A stretch of DNA of 31,563 bases, from positions 1 to 31,563 of the IMG/VR virus record IMGVR_UViG_3300020454_000042; one strand, written 5' to 3'. Position numbers and translations under genes: made by a program. The notes beneath the pieces are model-generated. The model was given only the letters and a program-made list of their open reading frames with translations. It had not been told where the DNA came from and searched no databases. Source of the DNA: a virus. Of the stretch, positions 6,416 to 12,176 are shown in pieces. Every line of letters begins with the position of its first letter. Positions within the stretch are counted from its first letter, which is position 1.

Positions 6416-7156
6416 TCTGCCTCCAAGACTAATACGTTTATTGATAGTCCACCATTTTGGATTATCAATGAATTATTTGATTTTGAGTCAGAACCAAATG
6501 CAAGAATGGTAATGGGATTGGCAGCTGAGGATGCTGCACATCATGCATTATCAAACCAAATCAATGATCAAGATACTATCACAAAGAGAGCTTTTGAACA
6601 ATATACGAGTGAACACAAAAGAGATCTAACAGAAAGTGAATGTGATTGGTCTGGTATCATTGCTAATAAGTTTGTTGAAAACTTAAAAGAATTTGGTGAA
6701 GTCAAATCATTTCAAAATGAAAAACAAATATCTGGTGAAAAATATGGTCTAAAGTATGATGTAATAGCTAAAACTGACTTTGAGTTTGATGAATGTATCG
6801 TAGATACAAAAGCTACAGCATATATTAGACGATTAAAAGCAGGTCATGTAGATCCTAAATGGTATCCAAAACCTGCTGATATACGTCAACAATGTCTATA
6901 CAGAGATATGTTTGGTAAGCCTACAATGTTATTATATTGTTCTCCAAAAGATGTCTATGTTGCAGATATGGTAGATCGTACAGATTTGGGTGATATTATT
7001 AATGCTATGAAGCATATCGAACATATACTAGAAATATGTAAAACTAAAGATGACGTTGTTCGCATATTTCCTTTGATATGCGACAACTTCAGATGGAAGG
7101 GTAGTCCTGGATCTGAAGAATTTGCTAAAGAAATCTGGACGAAAGTATTGAAATAA
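6395..7156 (+). CDS. PD-(D/E)XK nuclease, Cas4/RecB-like (253 aa)
   Basis: The start is ATG 6395, six bases after GAGGAG at 6383-6388. Motifs appear in the usual order for RecB-type PD-(D/E)XK nucleases. Gly41-x3-Glu45 comes in an Ala/His-rich helix. Asp122 (KYDV) is followed by Asp137-Thr-Lys139 in CIVDTKAT, the catalytic strand, and by a Gln165-Gln-x2-Tyr169 helix. Length fits single-domain phage exonucleases, and there is no helicase domain. It leads the second plus-strand cluster and is followed at once by an SSB-like gene, a typical recombination pair. Likely role: processing DNA ends during phage recombination or replication, or degrading host DNA. Confidence 0.82.
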   Translation: MKIKYRHSASKTNTFIDSPPFWIINELFDFESEPNARMVMGLAAEDAAHHALSNQINDQDTITKRAFEQYTSEHKRDLTESECDWSGIIANKFVENLKEFGEVKSFQNEKQISGEKYGLKYDVIAKTDFEFDECIVDTKATAYIRRLKAGHVDPKWYPKPADIRQQCLYRDMFGKPTMLLYCSPKDVYVADMVDRTDLGDIINAMKHIEHILEICKTKDDVVRIFPLICDNFRWKGSPGSEEFAKEIWTKVLK

Positions 7157-7218
7157 GTTATAGATTTGCAATGCAAAAGTTTGGAAAAATACTAAATAAA
7201 ATAAACAGGAAGGTTCAT

Positions 7219-7653
7219 ATGGAAAATGAAACATTCGAATGTTCGTTTCGTAAAGCATTCGAGAAAGATGATGGTGGTGTAACTGTATACGTTACTAAAG
7301 ATGATGGTACAGATATGACTATTTATGGTGAAGCTATTGGTACTCAAAGATGGCAAAAAGGTGCTAGATTGAAGATTGCAGCTCAACCAGTAAGAACAAG
7401 TAAATCAGGTAAGCAGTATCAAACTGCAAGTATGATTGAATTGTTAAGTGGTGAAGTTGCTGTACCAAGTGGTGCAACATCAAGTGCTACAGGTAAAGAT
7501 ACTGCTGCACAATGGAAAGAAAAATACAGATTAACTATGAGTAATTTATTATCTGCTGCTATACAATCTGGTAACGTAAATTTTGATGAGATTGATGGTT
7601 ATGTACGTAAGATATTGAATGCTCAATACGATGGAGACGAGGCTCCATTTTAA
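7219..7653 (+). CDS. SSB-like single-stranded DNA-binding protein (144 aa)
   Basis: The start is ATG 7219, after AGGAAGG at 7207-7213; the frame is open upstream to 7171. Residues 1-75 alternate in a beta-rich pattern compatible with an OB fold (short strands with a Gly-Asp-Gly turn). The linker region is Ser/Thr/Gly-rich. The last residues are DGDEAPF, matching the acidic tip ending in Pro-Phe of bacterial SSB proteins, which binds partner enzymes. I see no clear sequence match to a named SSB. The neighbouring nuclease strengthens the call. Likely role: coating single-stranded phage DNA and recruiting host recombination or replication enzymes. Confidence 0.6.
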   Translation: MENETFECSFRKAFEKDDGGVTVYVTKDDGTDMTIYGEAIGTQRWQKGARLKIAAQPVRTSKSGKQYQTASMIELLSGEVAVPSGATSSATGKDTAAQWKEKYRLTMSNLLSAAIQSGNVNFDEIDGYVRKILNAQYDGDEAPF

Positions 7654-7656
7654 CAG

Positions 7657-7687
7657 AATCATTTATCTCCCTCTAGAGTTAATGATC
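7657..7687. other. Weak stem-loop after the SSB-like gene
   Basis: ATCATT (7658-7663) pairs with AATGAT (7681-7686) around a 17-base loop that itself holds the palindrome CTCTAGAG. It lies in the 76-base gap after the SSB-like gene. It is too weak and too AT-rich to call a terminator, but it lies close before a stronger stem-loop. Confidence 0.3.
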
Positions 7688-7690
7688 GTT

Positions 7691-7714
7691 GCTGGGTGGG
7701 TGCTCCCTGCCCAG
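7691..7714 (+). promoter_or_regulatory. Stem-loop upstream of the 7730 gene
   Basis: CTGGG (7692-7696) pairs with CCCAG (7710-7714). A T-G pair and GGG/CCC (7698-7700 with 7705-7707) continue the stem past one bulged T. The loop is TGCT. No U-run follows; instead TAACAGAAAG and the ATG at 7730 come next, the same order as at 2237-2290. It is likely an RNA element acting on the downstream message. Confidence 0.5.
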
Positions 7715-7729
7715 TAACAGAAAGATTTT

Positions 7730-7939
7730 ATGGACTTGATACTTCTAAATGATGGAGTGTATAGTCTAGTATCAATCACAAAAGAAATGTTGAAAGAAAT
7801 TGAACTCTTTACTGAGGTCGATTGCTTTGATTTATGTGATATATTAAGACTACACTTGACAACATATTATGATGAAATAAATCGACACGTGATGAATGAT
7901 GGAACAGGAGATTTTTTCGGATGCATTTGTTCAAATTAG
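7730..7939 (+). CDS. Small acidic unknown protein (69 aa)
   Basis: A GAAAGA-like ribosome site (7719-7724) precedes the ATG. The protein is acidic, with Leu/Asp-rich helices and Cys residues at 32, 36, 65 and 67, but with no clear zinc-binding spacing. It follows the stem-loop leader described at 7691. No family recognised. Confidence 0.6.
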   Translation: MDLILLNDGVYSLVSITKEMLKEIELFTEVDCFDLCDILRLHLTTYYDEINRHVMNDGTGDFFGCICSN

Positions 7940-8070
7940 AACTAGAAATGATGGGTATAAACACTTATAATAGGGATGATTTGGTTTTAAAATTATATAA
8001 ATTATATTTAAGAAAGGATAAAAGTGATTACAGAAAAGAGATTGGAAGAATCCTTAAAATATCTTGCTGA
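7921..8070 (+). CDS. Possible small basic protein (49 aa)
   Basis: ATG 7921 begins inside the previous gene's end and has GGAG at 7907-7910, ten bases away. The frame fills the 84-base gap before the next gene and overlaps it by 47 bases. It is rich in Lys, Leu and Tyr and probably helical. No family recognised. Without this frame the gap would be non-coding. Confidence 0.4.
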   Translation: MHLFKLELEMMGINTYNRDDLVLKLYKLYLRKDKSDYRKEIGRILKISC

Positions 8071-8350
8071 TACAGATGAAGAATCTGCAAGTGCTAATGC
8101 TAATGTTAAATATTTAGATAGATTACTTAAACGTAAAAAAGCATTACACATAACAGGTAATAAAGAGGATAAAAGTATATCTGCAAAAGAACAAACATAT
8201 TATGCTAGTGATATATATAAATCAGCAGTAGATGAATTGTTTGATGCAGAAGTTAAATCTAATACATTAGATAATAAGAGAGATAAAGAAGCTCTTATTA
8301 TAGATTTATTTAGAACATTAGAAGCTAGTAGAAGGAAAAATAATATATGA
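8024..8350 (+). CDS. Helical unknown protein, GTG start (108 aa)
   Basis: The start is GTG 8024, with AGAAAGGA at 8011-8018 and a five-base gap. There is no upstream ATG in frame with a ribosome site. The protein is highly charged and helical, with a Tyr/Ala-rich region near residues 60-75. Its compact, Lys/Glu-rich, Cys-free composition resembles small phage proteins that act on nucleoid or repair complexes, but I recognise no family. Confidence 0.62.
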   Translation: MITEKRLEESLKYLADTDEESASANANVKYLDRLLKRKKALHITGNKEDKSISAKEQTYYASDIYKSAVDELFDAEVKSNTLDNKRDKEALIIDLFRTLEASRRKNNI

Positions 8351-8508
8351 GAAAAATAAAAAGCTGGGCAATAGTTGTTAATTATGAAGGTGACGAAGAA
8401 GATGTAACTTATAATTTAACTACATTACCTGATAGTATATCAGGACCAATAGATGATTATTTAACAGAATTAGAATTAGATGATGATTTACAAGAGAAGA
8501 AAGAATAA
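8347..8508 (+). CDS. Small acidic unknown protein (53 aa)
   Basis: ATGA overlap with the previous stop (8347-8350). A short basic N-terminus and one predicted beta strand are followed by an acidic Asp/Glu/Leu-rich remainder. The size and acidity would fit a DNA-mimic-like or inhibitor protein, but there is no direct sign of it. Placement exactly in an otherwise empty stretch supports it as a gene. Confidence 0.55.
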   Translation: MRKIKSWAIVVNYEGDEEDVTYNLTTLPDSISGPIDDYLTELELDDDLQEKKE

Positions 8509-8511
8509 TAT

Positions 8512-8613
8512 ATGACAGTAGGATTAGGTATAGGTATGTTTACTTATAATATGATTTGTTTAATGATAGGTGCTATCATTGTATATTATGTAATTAAAAA
8601 TAATGATCTATAA
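8512..8613 (+). CDS. Small membrane peptide (33 aa)
   Basis: ATG 8512 lies three bases after the previous stop. About residues 4-28 form a Gly/Ile/Val-rich membrane segment, with a short Lys-Asn-Asn-Asp tail. The upstream sequence is GA-rich but has no strong ribosome site. The overlap with the next start (8603) and gap-filling position support translation. Probable single-pass inner-membrane peptide; function unknown. Confidence 0.45.
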   Translation: MTVGLGIGMFTYNMICLMIGAIIVYYVIKNNDL

Positions 8614-8785
8614 ATTTAGAAGATGGGTTATTTTACCTGCGTATGCTGAGATTATTATTTCAGCAAACTCTGATAAAGAAGCCTTAAAAATAGTACAAGC
8701 TATAGATCCACAAACTTTAAATTGGCAAGAAACAGATCCTGCTGATCAACGAATGACCTATGAAGTCATAGATGAGAAGTCCTGA
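8603..8785 (+). CDS. Small unknown protein (60 aa)
   Basis: The ATG overlaps the end of the previous membrane peptide. The N-terminus is basic and aromatic; residues 18-34 look like a strand-helix pair (IIISANSDKEALKIVQ), and the end is acidic. The stop region overlaps the following gene by 14 bases. No family recognised. Confidence 0.55.
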   Translation: MIYKFRRWVILPAYAEIIISANSDKEALKIVQAIDPQTLNWQETDPADQRMTYEVIDEKS

Positions 8786-9071
8786 ACAAAGAATGTTTCT
8801 TAATGTAATAACCCAAGCAGTGCATGATGCAGCATATAAAGGTTATGATCGTTATTATGAATATCATAGAGATCAAGCAATATCTTGGCTTACCAGTAAT
8901 TCACAAGATTTTAGAGCTATATGTGTATTAGCAGATTTAGATCCTGATTATACATATTTAAAAATGGTTAAAGCTATAAAGAGTGATATAAAACAATTAC
9001 GTAAAAATTATTATAAAAAACAAAAACCAGAACGAGAAAATCGTCCTGGTCGATATAGATTGAAGTTCTAA
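8772..9071 (+). CDS. Helical phage protein of unknown function (99 aa)
   Basis: The N-terminal half is helical (MFLNVITQAVHDAAY). A mid segment includes RDQAISWLTSNSQDFRAICV followed by an L-D-P-D-Y turn. This arrangement of a Trp-containing helix, an Ala/Cys-rich helix and a turn resembles small hypothetical proteins I have seen in proteobacterial phages, and may form a helix-turn-helix. The C-terminus is strongly basic. It overlaps the DUF3310 gene by one base. Possible DNA binding is inference. Confidence 0.62.
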   Translation: MRSPEQRMFLNVITQAVHDAAYKGYDRYYEYHRDQAISWLTSNSQDFRAICVLADLDPDYTYLKMVKAIKSDIKQLRKNYYKKQKPERENRPGRYRLKF

Positions 9072-9313
9072 TGACTGATATAGATATGTTTAAAGATATG
9101 ACTTATGATACACTTAATAAACAAGTAGATGGGAATCATTATTCAAAGATGAAGGTTCAACCAGCATACTTTATTAATGAAAATAATTTACCATTTGCCG
9201 AAGGCAATGCTATTAAATACATTTGTCGTCATAAAAGCAAAGGTAAAAAAAAAGATATAGAAAAAGCTATTCACTATCTAGAAATGATTATAGAAAGAGA
9301 TTATAGTGCTTGA
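9071..9313 (+). CDS. DUF3310 family protein (80 aa)
   Basis: Residues 18-75 match the DUF3310 pattern closely. The order is VDGNHYSKMKVQPAYFINEN, then an F-A-E-G-N-A-I-K-Y-I-C-R-H-K block, then KGKKKDIEKAIHYLEMIIE. This family is common in phages, sometimes fused to nucleotide-metabolism enzymes, and its function is not settled. It is the last gene of the second plus-strand cluster and is followed immediately by an intrinsic terminator. The start overlaps the previous stop by one base. Confidence 0.88.
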   Translation: MTDIDMFKDMTYDTLNKQVDGNHYSKMKVQPAYFINENNLPFAEGNAIKYICRHKSKGKKKDIEKAIHYLEMIIERDYSA

Positions 9314-9435
9314 CTATGGTGCAACATTTGTTGCTCTTTTTTTCTATCATAGAGTCTTTTATTTTTGACAATTTTATTTTTAAAATGTTTTAGCTGTTTA
9401 GCAATAGGATTTCTTTTTTTATTTGCTTTTATCAT
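9301..9435 (-). CDS. Small very basic protein, last late gene (44 aa)
   Basis: The frame runs 44 codons from ATG 9435, which lies inside the end of the upstream gene (17-base overlap). The product is almost all Lys, Arg, Asn and Gln, with KRNPIAKQLKHFKNKIVKNK in the first half. I have seen similar short Lys-rich proteins with a central Asn-Pro-Ile-Ala-Lys in other marine phages, so it is probably real. It could bind nucleic acid. It converges on and overlaps the DUF3310 gene by 13 bases and carries that gene's terminator on its other strand. No ribosome site is seen, so translation would depend on coupling. Confidence 0.6.
   Translation of the reverse strand: MIKANKKRNPIAKQLKHFKNKIVKNKRLYDRKKEQQMLHHSQAL
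9321..9344 (+). terminator. Rho-independent terminator for the second early cluster
   Basis: GCAAC (9321-9325) and GTTGC (9330-9334) form a perfect five-pair stem with an ATTT loop, followed by TCTTTTTTTC (9335-9344). This is the cleanest intrinsic terminator in the window. It stops plus-strand transcription after the DUF3310 gene. The same bases are coding on the minus strand (the 44-residue gene at 9301-9435). Confidence 0.82.
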
Positions 9436-9640
9436 TTAATATAAGTTTTTTAATTGATTTTTCACCCATATATATTTCAGTTTCTGCCATAGAAACAATA
9501 CATCTATATTCAACATTAGAACCAACATCTCTATTAGCTACTCTTTTACCACGTAAACATTCTGACATAGATGGTTGTATTCTATGTTCTTTTATTTCAT
9601 GATCTACAATCATTAAGAGTGCTATTACTTGTTCTATCAT
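9419..9640 (-). CDS. Unknown late protein with conserved-looking Cys pair (73 aa)
   Basis: A short hydrophobic start (about residues 3-12) precedes a polar domain with Cys28 in ECLRGKR and Cys48 in YRCIVS. The layout, hydrophobic start plus a small Cys-containing domain, may mean export to the periplasm or an anchored accessory lysis protein. The TAATG stop/start overlap couples it to the membrane/coiled-coil gene upstream. I have seen similar small genes beside marine-phage lysis clusters but know no function. Confidence 0.6.
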   Translation of the reverse strand: MIEQVIALLMIVDHEIKEHRIQPSMSECLRGKRVANRDVGSNVEYRCIVSMAETEIYMGEKSIKKLILNDKSK

Positions 9641-9975
9641 TAGTGATTACCATTTAGTTTTTTTTGTAACATATCTACCTGTTCTTTAAGGTGATCTATG
9701 TTTACTTTATTATATCTTGATGCTTCAATTTCTTTTTCAATAGATTCTATTTGTCCTGCAAGATGTTCTATTAACATAAACATTTCTAAGTTTTTTGGTT
9801 CTTGCTCAGCTTTTTTTAAAAGATCAGCTTGAAAGAGAGTATCTGAAGTTTCTAATTTATTAAGTCTTTCAACTATACCAAAGTATGCCCACACACCTAT
9901 AGCAACTGCTGCAACAAGTGCAATCAGATTTCTAATTGGTAGAGATACGTTTGTGTTTTCGTTTAGTTTCACCAT
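9640..9975 (-). CDS. Membrane-anchored coiled-coil protein, possible inner spanin (111 aa)
   Basis: A short polar N-terminus is followed by one hydrophobic segment at about residues 14-33. The rest is a Glu/Lys/Leu-rich helix with heptad-like spacing to the C-terminus. This N-in, periplasmic coiled-coil layout is that of inner-membrane spanins (Rz-like), which join inner and outer membranes in the last step of lysis. No outer-membrane lipoprotein (Rz1) frame was found inside it, so the spanin call is inference from topology and the neighbouring lysis genes. Confidence 0.55.
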   Translation of the reverse strand: MVKLNENTNVSLPIRNLIALVAAVAIGVWAYFGIVERLNKLETSDTLFQADLLKKAEQEPKNLEMFMLIEHLAGQIESIEKEIEASRYNKVNIDHLKEQVDMLQKKLNGNH

Positions 9976-10099
9976 GAAATATTGGTAGTGATTTACCAGA
10001 TGTATAGAAACATTTAAGACAATACTTGTAATTGTCGAATACTACATATCTGTGTAAAAGTTTTTTTTTACAAGTTTTACATTTAGAGTGGTCAATCAT
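9932..10099 (-). CDS. Zinc-ribbon-like mini protein (55 aa)
   Basis: ATG 10099 overlaps the holin stop codon (ATGA), and the frame runs 55 codons into the start of the next gene (44-base overlap). Two CxxC knuckles are visible, Cys7-x2-Cys10 and Cys27-x2-Cys30, 16 residues apart, as in four-Cys zinc ribbons. The C-terminus is basic. It probably binds zinc and perhaps nucleic acid. Its place inside a lysis cluster is unexpected. Confidence 0.65.
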   Translation of the reverse strand: MIDHSKCKTCKKKLLHRYVVFDNYKYCLKCFYTSGKSLPIFHGETKRKHKRISTN

Positions 10100-10473
10100 T
10101 TCTTTCTCATAATATCAGCACCTTTAAGACCATAGATAGCACTAACTACTCCAATAAATATAGCTTGATACCAATATGGTAAGTTCTTAAAGTATTCAAA
10201 AAACAGATCTATTCGATCACGTATCGTTGGATCGTCAGAAAAAACAGACCAGCCCAATAAAATAATAGGAACAGAAATGAGAATAAGGACAAACTCGTCT
10301 TTGTAACCTTGATCATTACTCTCAATAATTTTCGCTTTATATTCAATTTCGCCTTTAGCCATACGTTCAGCATGTACTCGCTGAGCATCTGACATTAATT
10401 GTTTTGTTTTTTGTTTGTTCTGATAAATATGAGAGGCTGTTTTAACCCCTAAAGATAATAAATTCAACCACAT
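10096..10473 (-). CDS. Holin, GTA-type 3TM family (125 aa)
   Basis: The charged N-terminal helix (residues 15-60) is followed by two clear membrane segments at about 61-78 and 102-117; a weaker hydrophobic stretch lies at residues 2-10. The GYKDEFVLILISVPIILLGW segment and the LPYWYQAIFIGVVSAIYGLK ending closely resemble the holin family found in gene transfer agents and marine phages. Holins form the membrane hole that starts lysis. It lies downstream of the endolysin-like gene. Membrane location is plain; the exact number of spans is not. Confidence 0.78.
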   Translation of the reverse strand: MWLNLLSLGVKTASHIYQNKQKTKQLMSDAQRVHAERMAKGEIEYKAKIIESNDQGYKDEFVLILISVPIILLGWSVFSDDPTIRDRIDLFFEYFKNLPYWYQAIFIGVVSAIYGLKGADIMRKK

Positions 10474-10474
10474 A

Positions 10475-10603
10475 TTATTTTTTTAGTTTATGTTTGTTTA
10501 ATTTCATAAATCGTCTATTAACACGTTTATGCCATGCCCAAACTTTAATTTTAATAGCAATACCCTCTATGATGCTGAGGATATAGTCGGTAATCCTTCC
10601 CAT
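10475..10603 (-). CDS. Small basic amphipathic protein (42 aa)
   Basis: The frame starts at ATG 10603 inside the 3' end of the endolysin gene (37-base overlap) and ends one base before the holin ATG. Residues 5-24 form an Ile-rich amphipathic or membrane-associated helix, followed by an Arg/Lys-rich tail. The upstream AAGGGA is rather far (12 bases). It fills a 93-base gap precisely. It may be a lysis accessory peptide, for example a holin partner, but only position suggests that. Confidence 0.5.
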   Translation of the reverse strand: MGRITDYILSIIEGIAIKIKVWAWHKRVNRRFMKLNKHKLKK

Positions 10604-11013
10604 GCTTTATACATCCCTTCTACGATTAACTCATCATCATAAGGTTGCATACCATTTTCCATTTGTATAATTGCTTTTACAAGTGGTAGGTAATCTTCCA
10701 TACTATTATTAAGTTTTACATCTTTTTCTTTTTCAAGTTTTTTACACACAAATTCAACATACTTATCAGTAGAATTTTCTGATGGGGGTGCCCATCTATA
10801 AATTATTTCATCAATAGTAGCTTTTTTATGAGTAAATCTATATGTAAGAAGTATTCTCTGTAGAGCTCTTATGCCCATTACAGCTTCATCAAATATACAA
10901 AAAGTTGGATCTGTCTGTTCAGCAGACAAACCATCCCAATCTGTACCTAATTTAATATTACCTGGATTTTTATTTCTAATACCTCTAGGTAATTTTTCTA
11001 TTCCATCTGCCAT
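10567..11013 (-). CDS. Peptidoglycan-degrading virion/endolysin protein (148 aa)
   Basis: Residues 10-29 read RGIRNKNPGNIKLGTDWDGL, and residues 35-58 contain T-D-P-T-F, F-D-E and GIRALQRILLTY. The Arg-Gly-Ile-Arg-Asn-x-Asn-Pro-Gly-Asn-Ile block is the hallmark of a family annotated as structural protein P5 or muramidase-like lysis proteins in many phages. The rest has the helical Trp/Tyr-rich look of the lysozyme-like fold. There is no signal peptide, so release would need the holin. It overlaps the metallophosphoesterase gene by 29 bases. The catalytic residue cannot be assigned from sequence alone. Confidence 0.76.
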   Translation of the reverse strand: MADGIEKLPRGIRNKNPGNIKLGTDWDGLSAEQTDPTFCIFDEAVMGIRALQRILLTYRFTHKKATIDEIIYRWAPPSENSTDKYVEFVCKKLEKEKDVKLNNSMEDYLPLVKAIIQMENGMQPYDDELIVEGMYKAWEGLPTISSAS

Positions 11014-11689
11014 TGTCTTTTAAAACCATTGGGATTAATTTAGGCAATCCATCAATGATAACTCCTGTTCCTATTACTGGTCTAGACTTCTGAAGTTTAT
11101 TATATTCAAAAGCTAAACTTTTCATGTTAATTAAACACCCAACTTGCATACCCCAAAGTAGTTCATTGGGATTACTCCAATAATCTATTTTGTAGCAGGT
11201 ATGATAGTGCCCCTGCACTGTACACATACCATATTGTTGAGCAACTTTTAAAACATCTTTGTATTTACCATGACAGAAATATATTTTCTGTCCATTAGAT
11301 GCTTTTAGAATTAGATCCTCATGCCATGTCCAACCTTTACCTACACCTAACATATGATTATATGATTTAAAAACTTCGTGTGGTAAACCATATCTAGTAG
11401 CTTTTCTAAATACTAAACTACCATGATTAGAGTCCATAACATATTGTTTTGGAAATAATTTTTCTAAATCTTTAAAAAATTTTCTAGCAACCTGCAGCTC
11501 ATGACTTGGTGAATATAATCCTGGATGAGAATCATGAAATGAAATACTATGCCAATCCATCTCATCACCTATATTAACAACTGTATCAGGTTTATATTTT
11601 TTTTTGATAGCAGTTAAAAAGTCTATTGTATCTATATGATGATAAGGAGCATGTTGATCACTTATCACAAGTATTGATTTTCTTAACAT
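10985..11689 (-). CDS. Calcineurin-type metallophosphoesterase (234 aa)
   Basis: All the metal-binding motifs of the family are present in order: Asp11-x-His13 (SDQHAP), Gly41-Asp42 (IGDEMDWHS), Ser87-Asn88-His89, Cys139-His140-Gly141 and Gly160-His161-x-His163. The expected GNH[DE] motif reads SNHG. These enzymes hydrolyse phosphate mono- or diesters, and in phages the natural substrate is rarely known. The gene sits between structural and lysis genes, downstream of a 50-base gap holding a possible promoter, and has no clear ribosome site. It may act on nucleotides, RNA ends or a signalling nucleotide. Confidence 0.88.
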   Translation of the reverse strand: MLRKSILVISDQHAPYHHIDTIDFLTAIKKKYKPDTVVNIGDEMDWHSISFHDSHPGLYSPSHELQVARKFFKDLEKLFPKQYVMDSNHGSLVFRKATRYGLPHEVFKSYNHMLGVGKGWTWHEDLILKASNGQKIYFCHGKYKDVLKVAQQYGMCTVQGHYHTCYKIDYWSNPNELLWGMQVGCLINMKSLAFEYNKLQKSRPVIGTGVIIDGLPKLIPMVLKDNGRWNRKIT

Positions 11690-11710
11690 ACAATGTTTTA
11701 CAACTTAAAG

Positions 11711-11738
11711 TTTATATAGTCTAGAGTGTAAGGTACAA
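11711..11738 (-). promoter_or_regulatory. Possible sigma-70-type promoter for the metallophosphoesterase/lysis genes
   Basis: On the minus strand TTGTAC (11738-11733) and TATAAA (11716-11711) are separated by 16 bases, a usable -35/-10 pair (four and five of six consensus bases). They fill most of a 50-base non-coding gap, one of the few in the late region. Expected transcription starts near 11704, leaving a short leader of about 15 bases and no ribosome site before ATG 11689. In AT-rich DNA such matches are common, so confidence is low. Confidence 0.35.
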
Positions 11739-11739
11739 C

Positions 11740-11976
11740 TTATATAGGTTTACCTTTTGGTAATAATATTTCTTTTTCAGCACATATAAATTTCATGTAT
11801 ATACCATGTTCATTTATATCTTCTCTACCTATTTCTTTAGCTTTATTTATTGATTCTTGATGTCCTGCATTAAGACAAGTATACATATCATCATAATACG
11901 TATCTAATTCAATAGGATTTATGCAATCTCCTGTAATATAGGAACACATAATCATAAATAATGCTATTTTTGTCAT
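11740..11976 (-). CDS. Small exported Cys-containing protein (78 aa)
   Basis: Residues 1-17 form a short signal-like stretch (MTKIALFMIMCSYITGDC). The mature part is acidic with further Cys residues near positions 34 and 64, so a disulfide in the periplasm is possible. The hydrophobic core is short, so secretion is plausible rather than certain. The ATGA overlap couples it to the XhlA-like gene. Possible lysis or superinfection role by position only. Confidence 0.6.
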   Translation of the reverse strand: MTKIALFMIMCSYITGDCINPIELDTYYDDMYTCLNAGHQESINKAKEIGREDINEHGIYMKFICAEKEILLPKGKPI

Positions 11977-12176
11977 GCAAAAATACTTGTTACTAGAAAT
12001 AATACTTGTGCTGCAACACCTAAACCAACAGCTGTTAAGATATATTGTATTCTATCTATATCTTTTTGCATATGTGCTAGGTGATTGTTTTCTATAGTAT
12101 CAATTCTTTGATTGATAAGATCTATAGCTCCATGTATTTTAAGAATTTCTTCTCTATTTTCTGTTGCTCTACTCAT
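11973..12176 (-). CDS. XhlA-like membrane protein (67 aa)
   Basis: The N-terminal 45 residues form a polar coiled-coil-like helix with Ile/Leu at regular spacing. Residues 47-65 (LTAVGLGVAAQVLFLVTSI) form a C-terminal membrane anchor. This is the layout of the haemolysin XhlA family, which helps holins in several phages. The match is by topology. It lies between the 1075-residue injected protein and the lysis genes, with stop/start overlaps on both sides. Confidence 0.62.
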   Translation of the reverse strand: MSRATENREEILKIHGAIDLINQRIDTIENNHLAHMQKDIDRIQYILTAVGLGVAAQVLFLVTSIFA

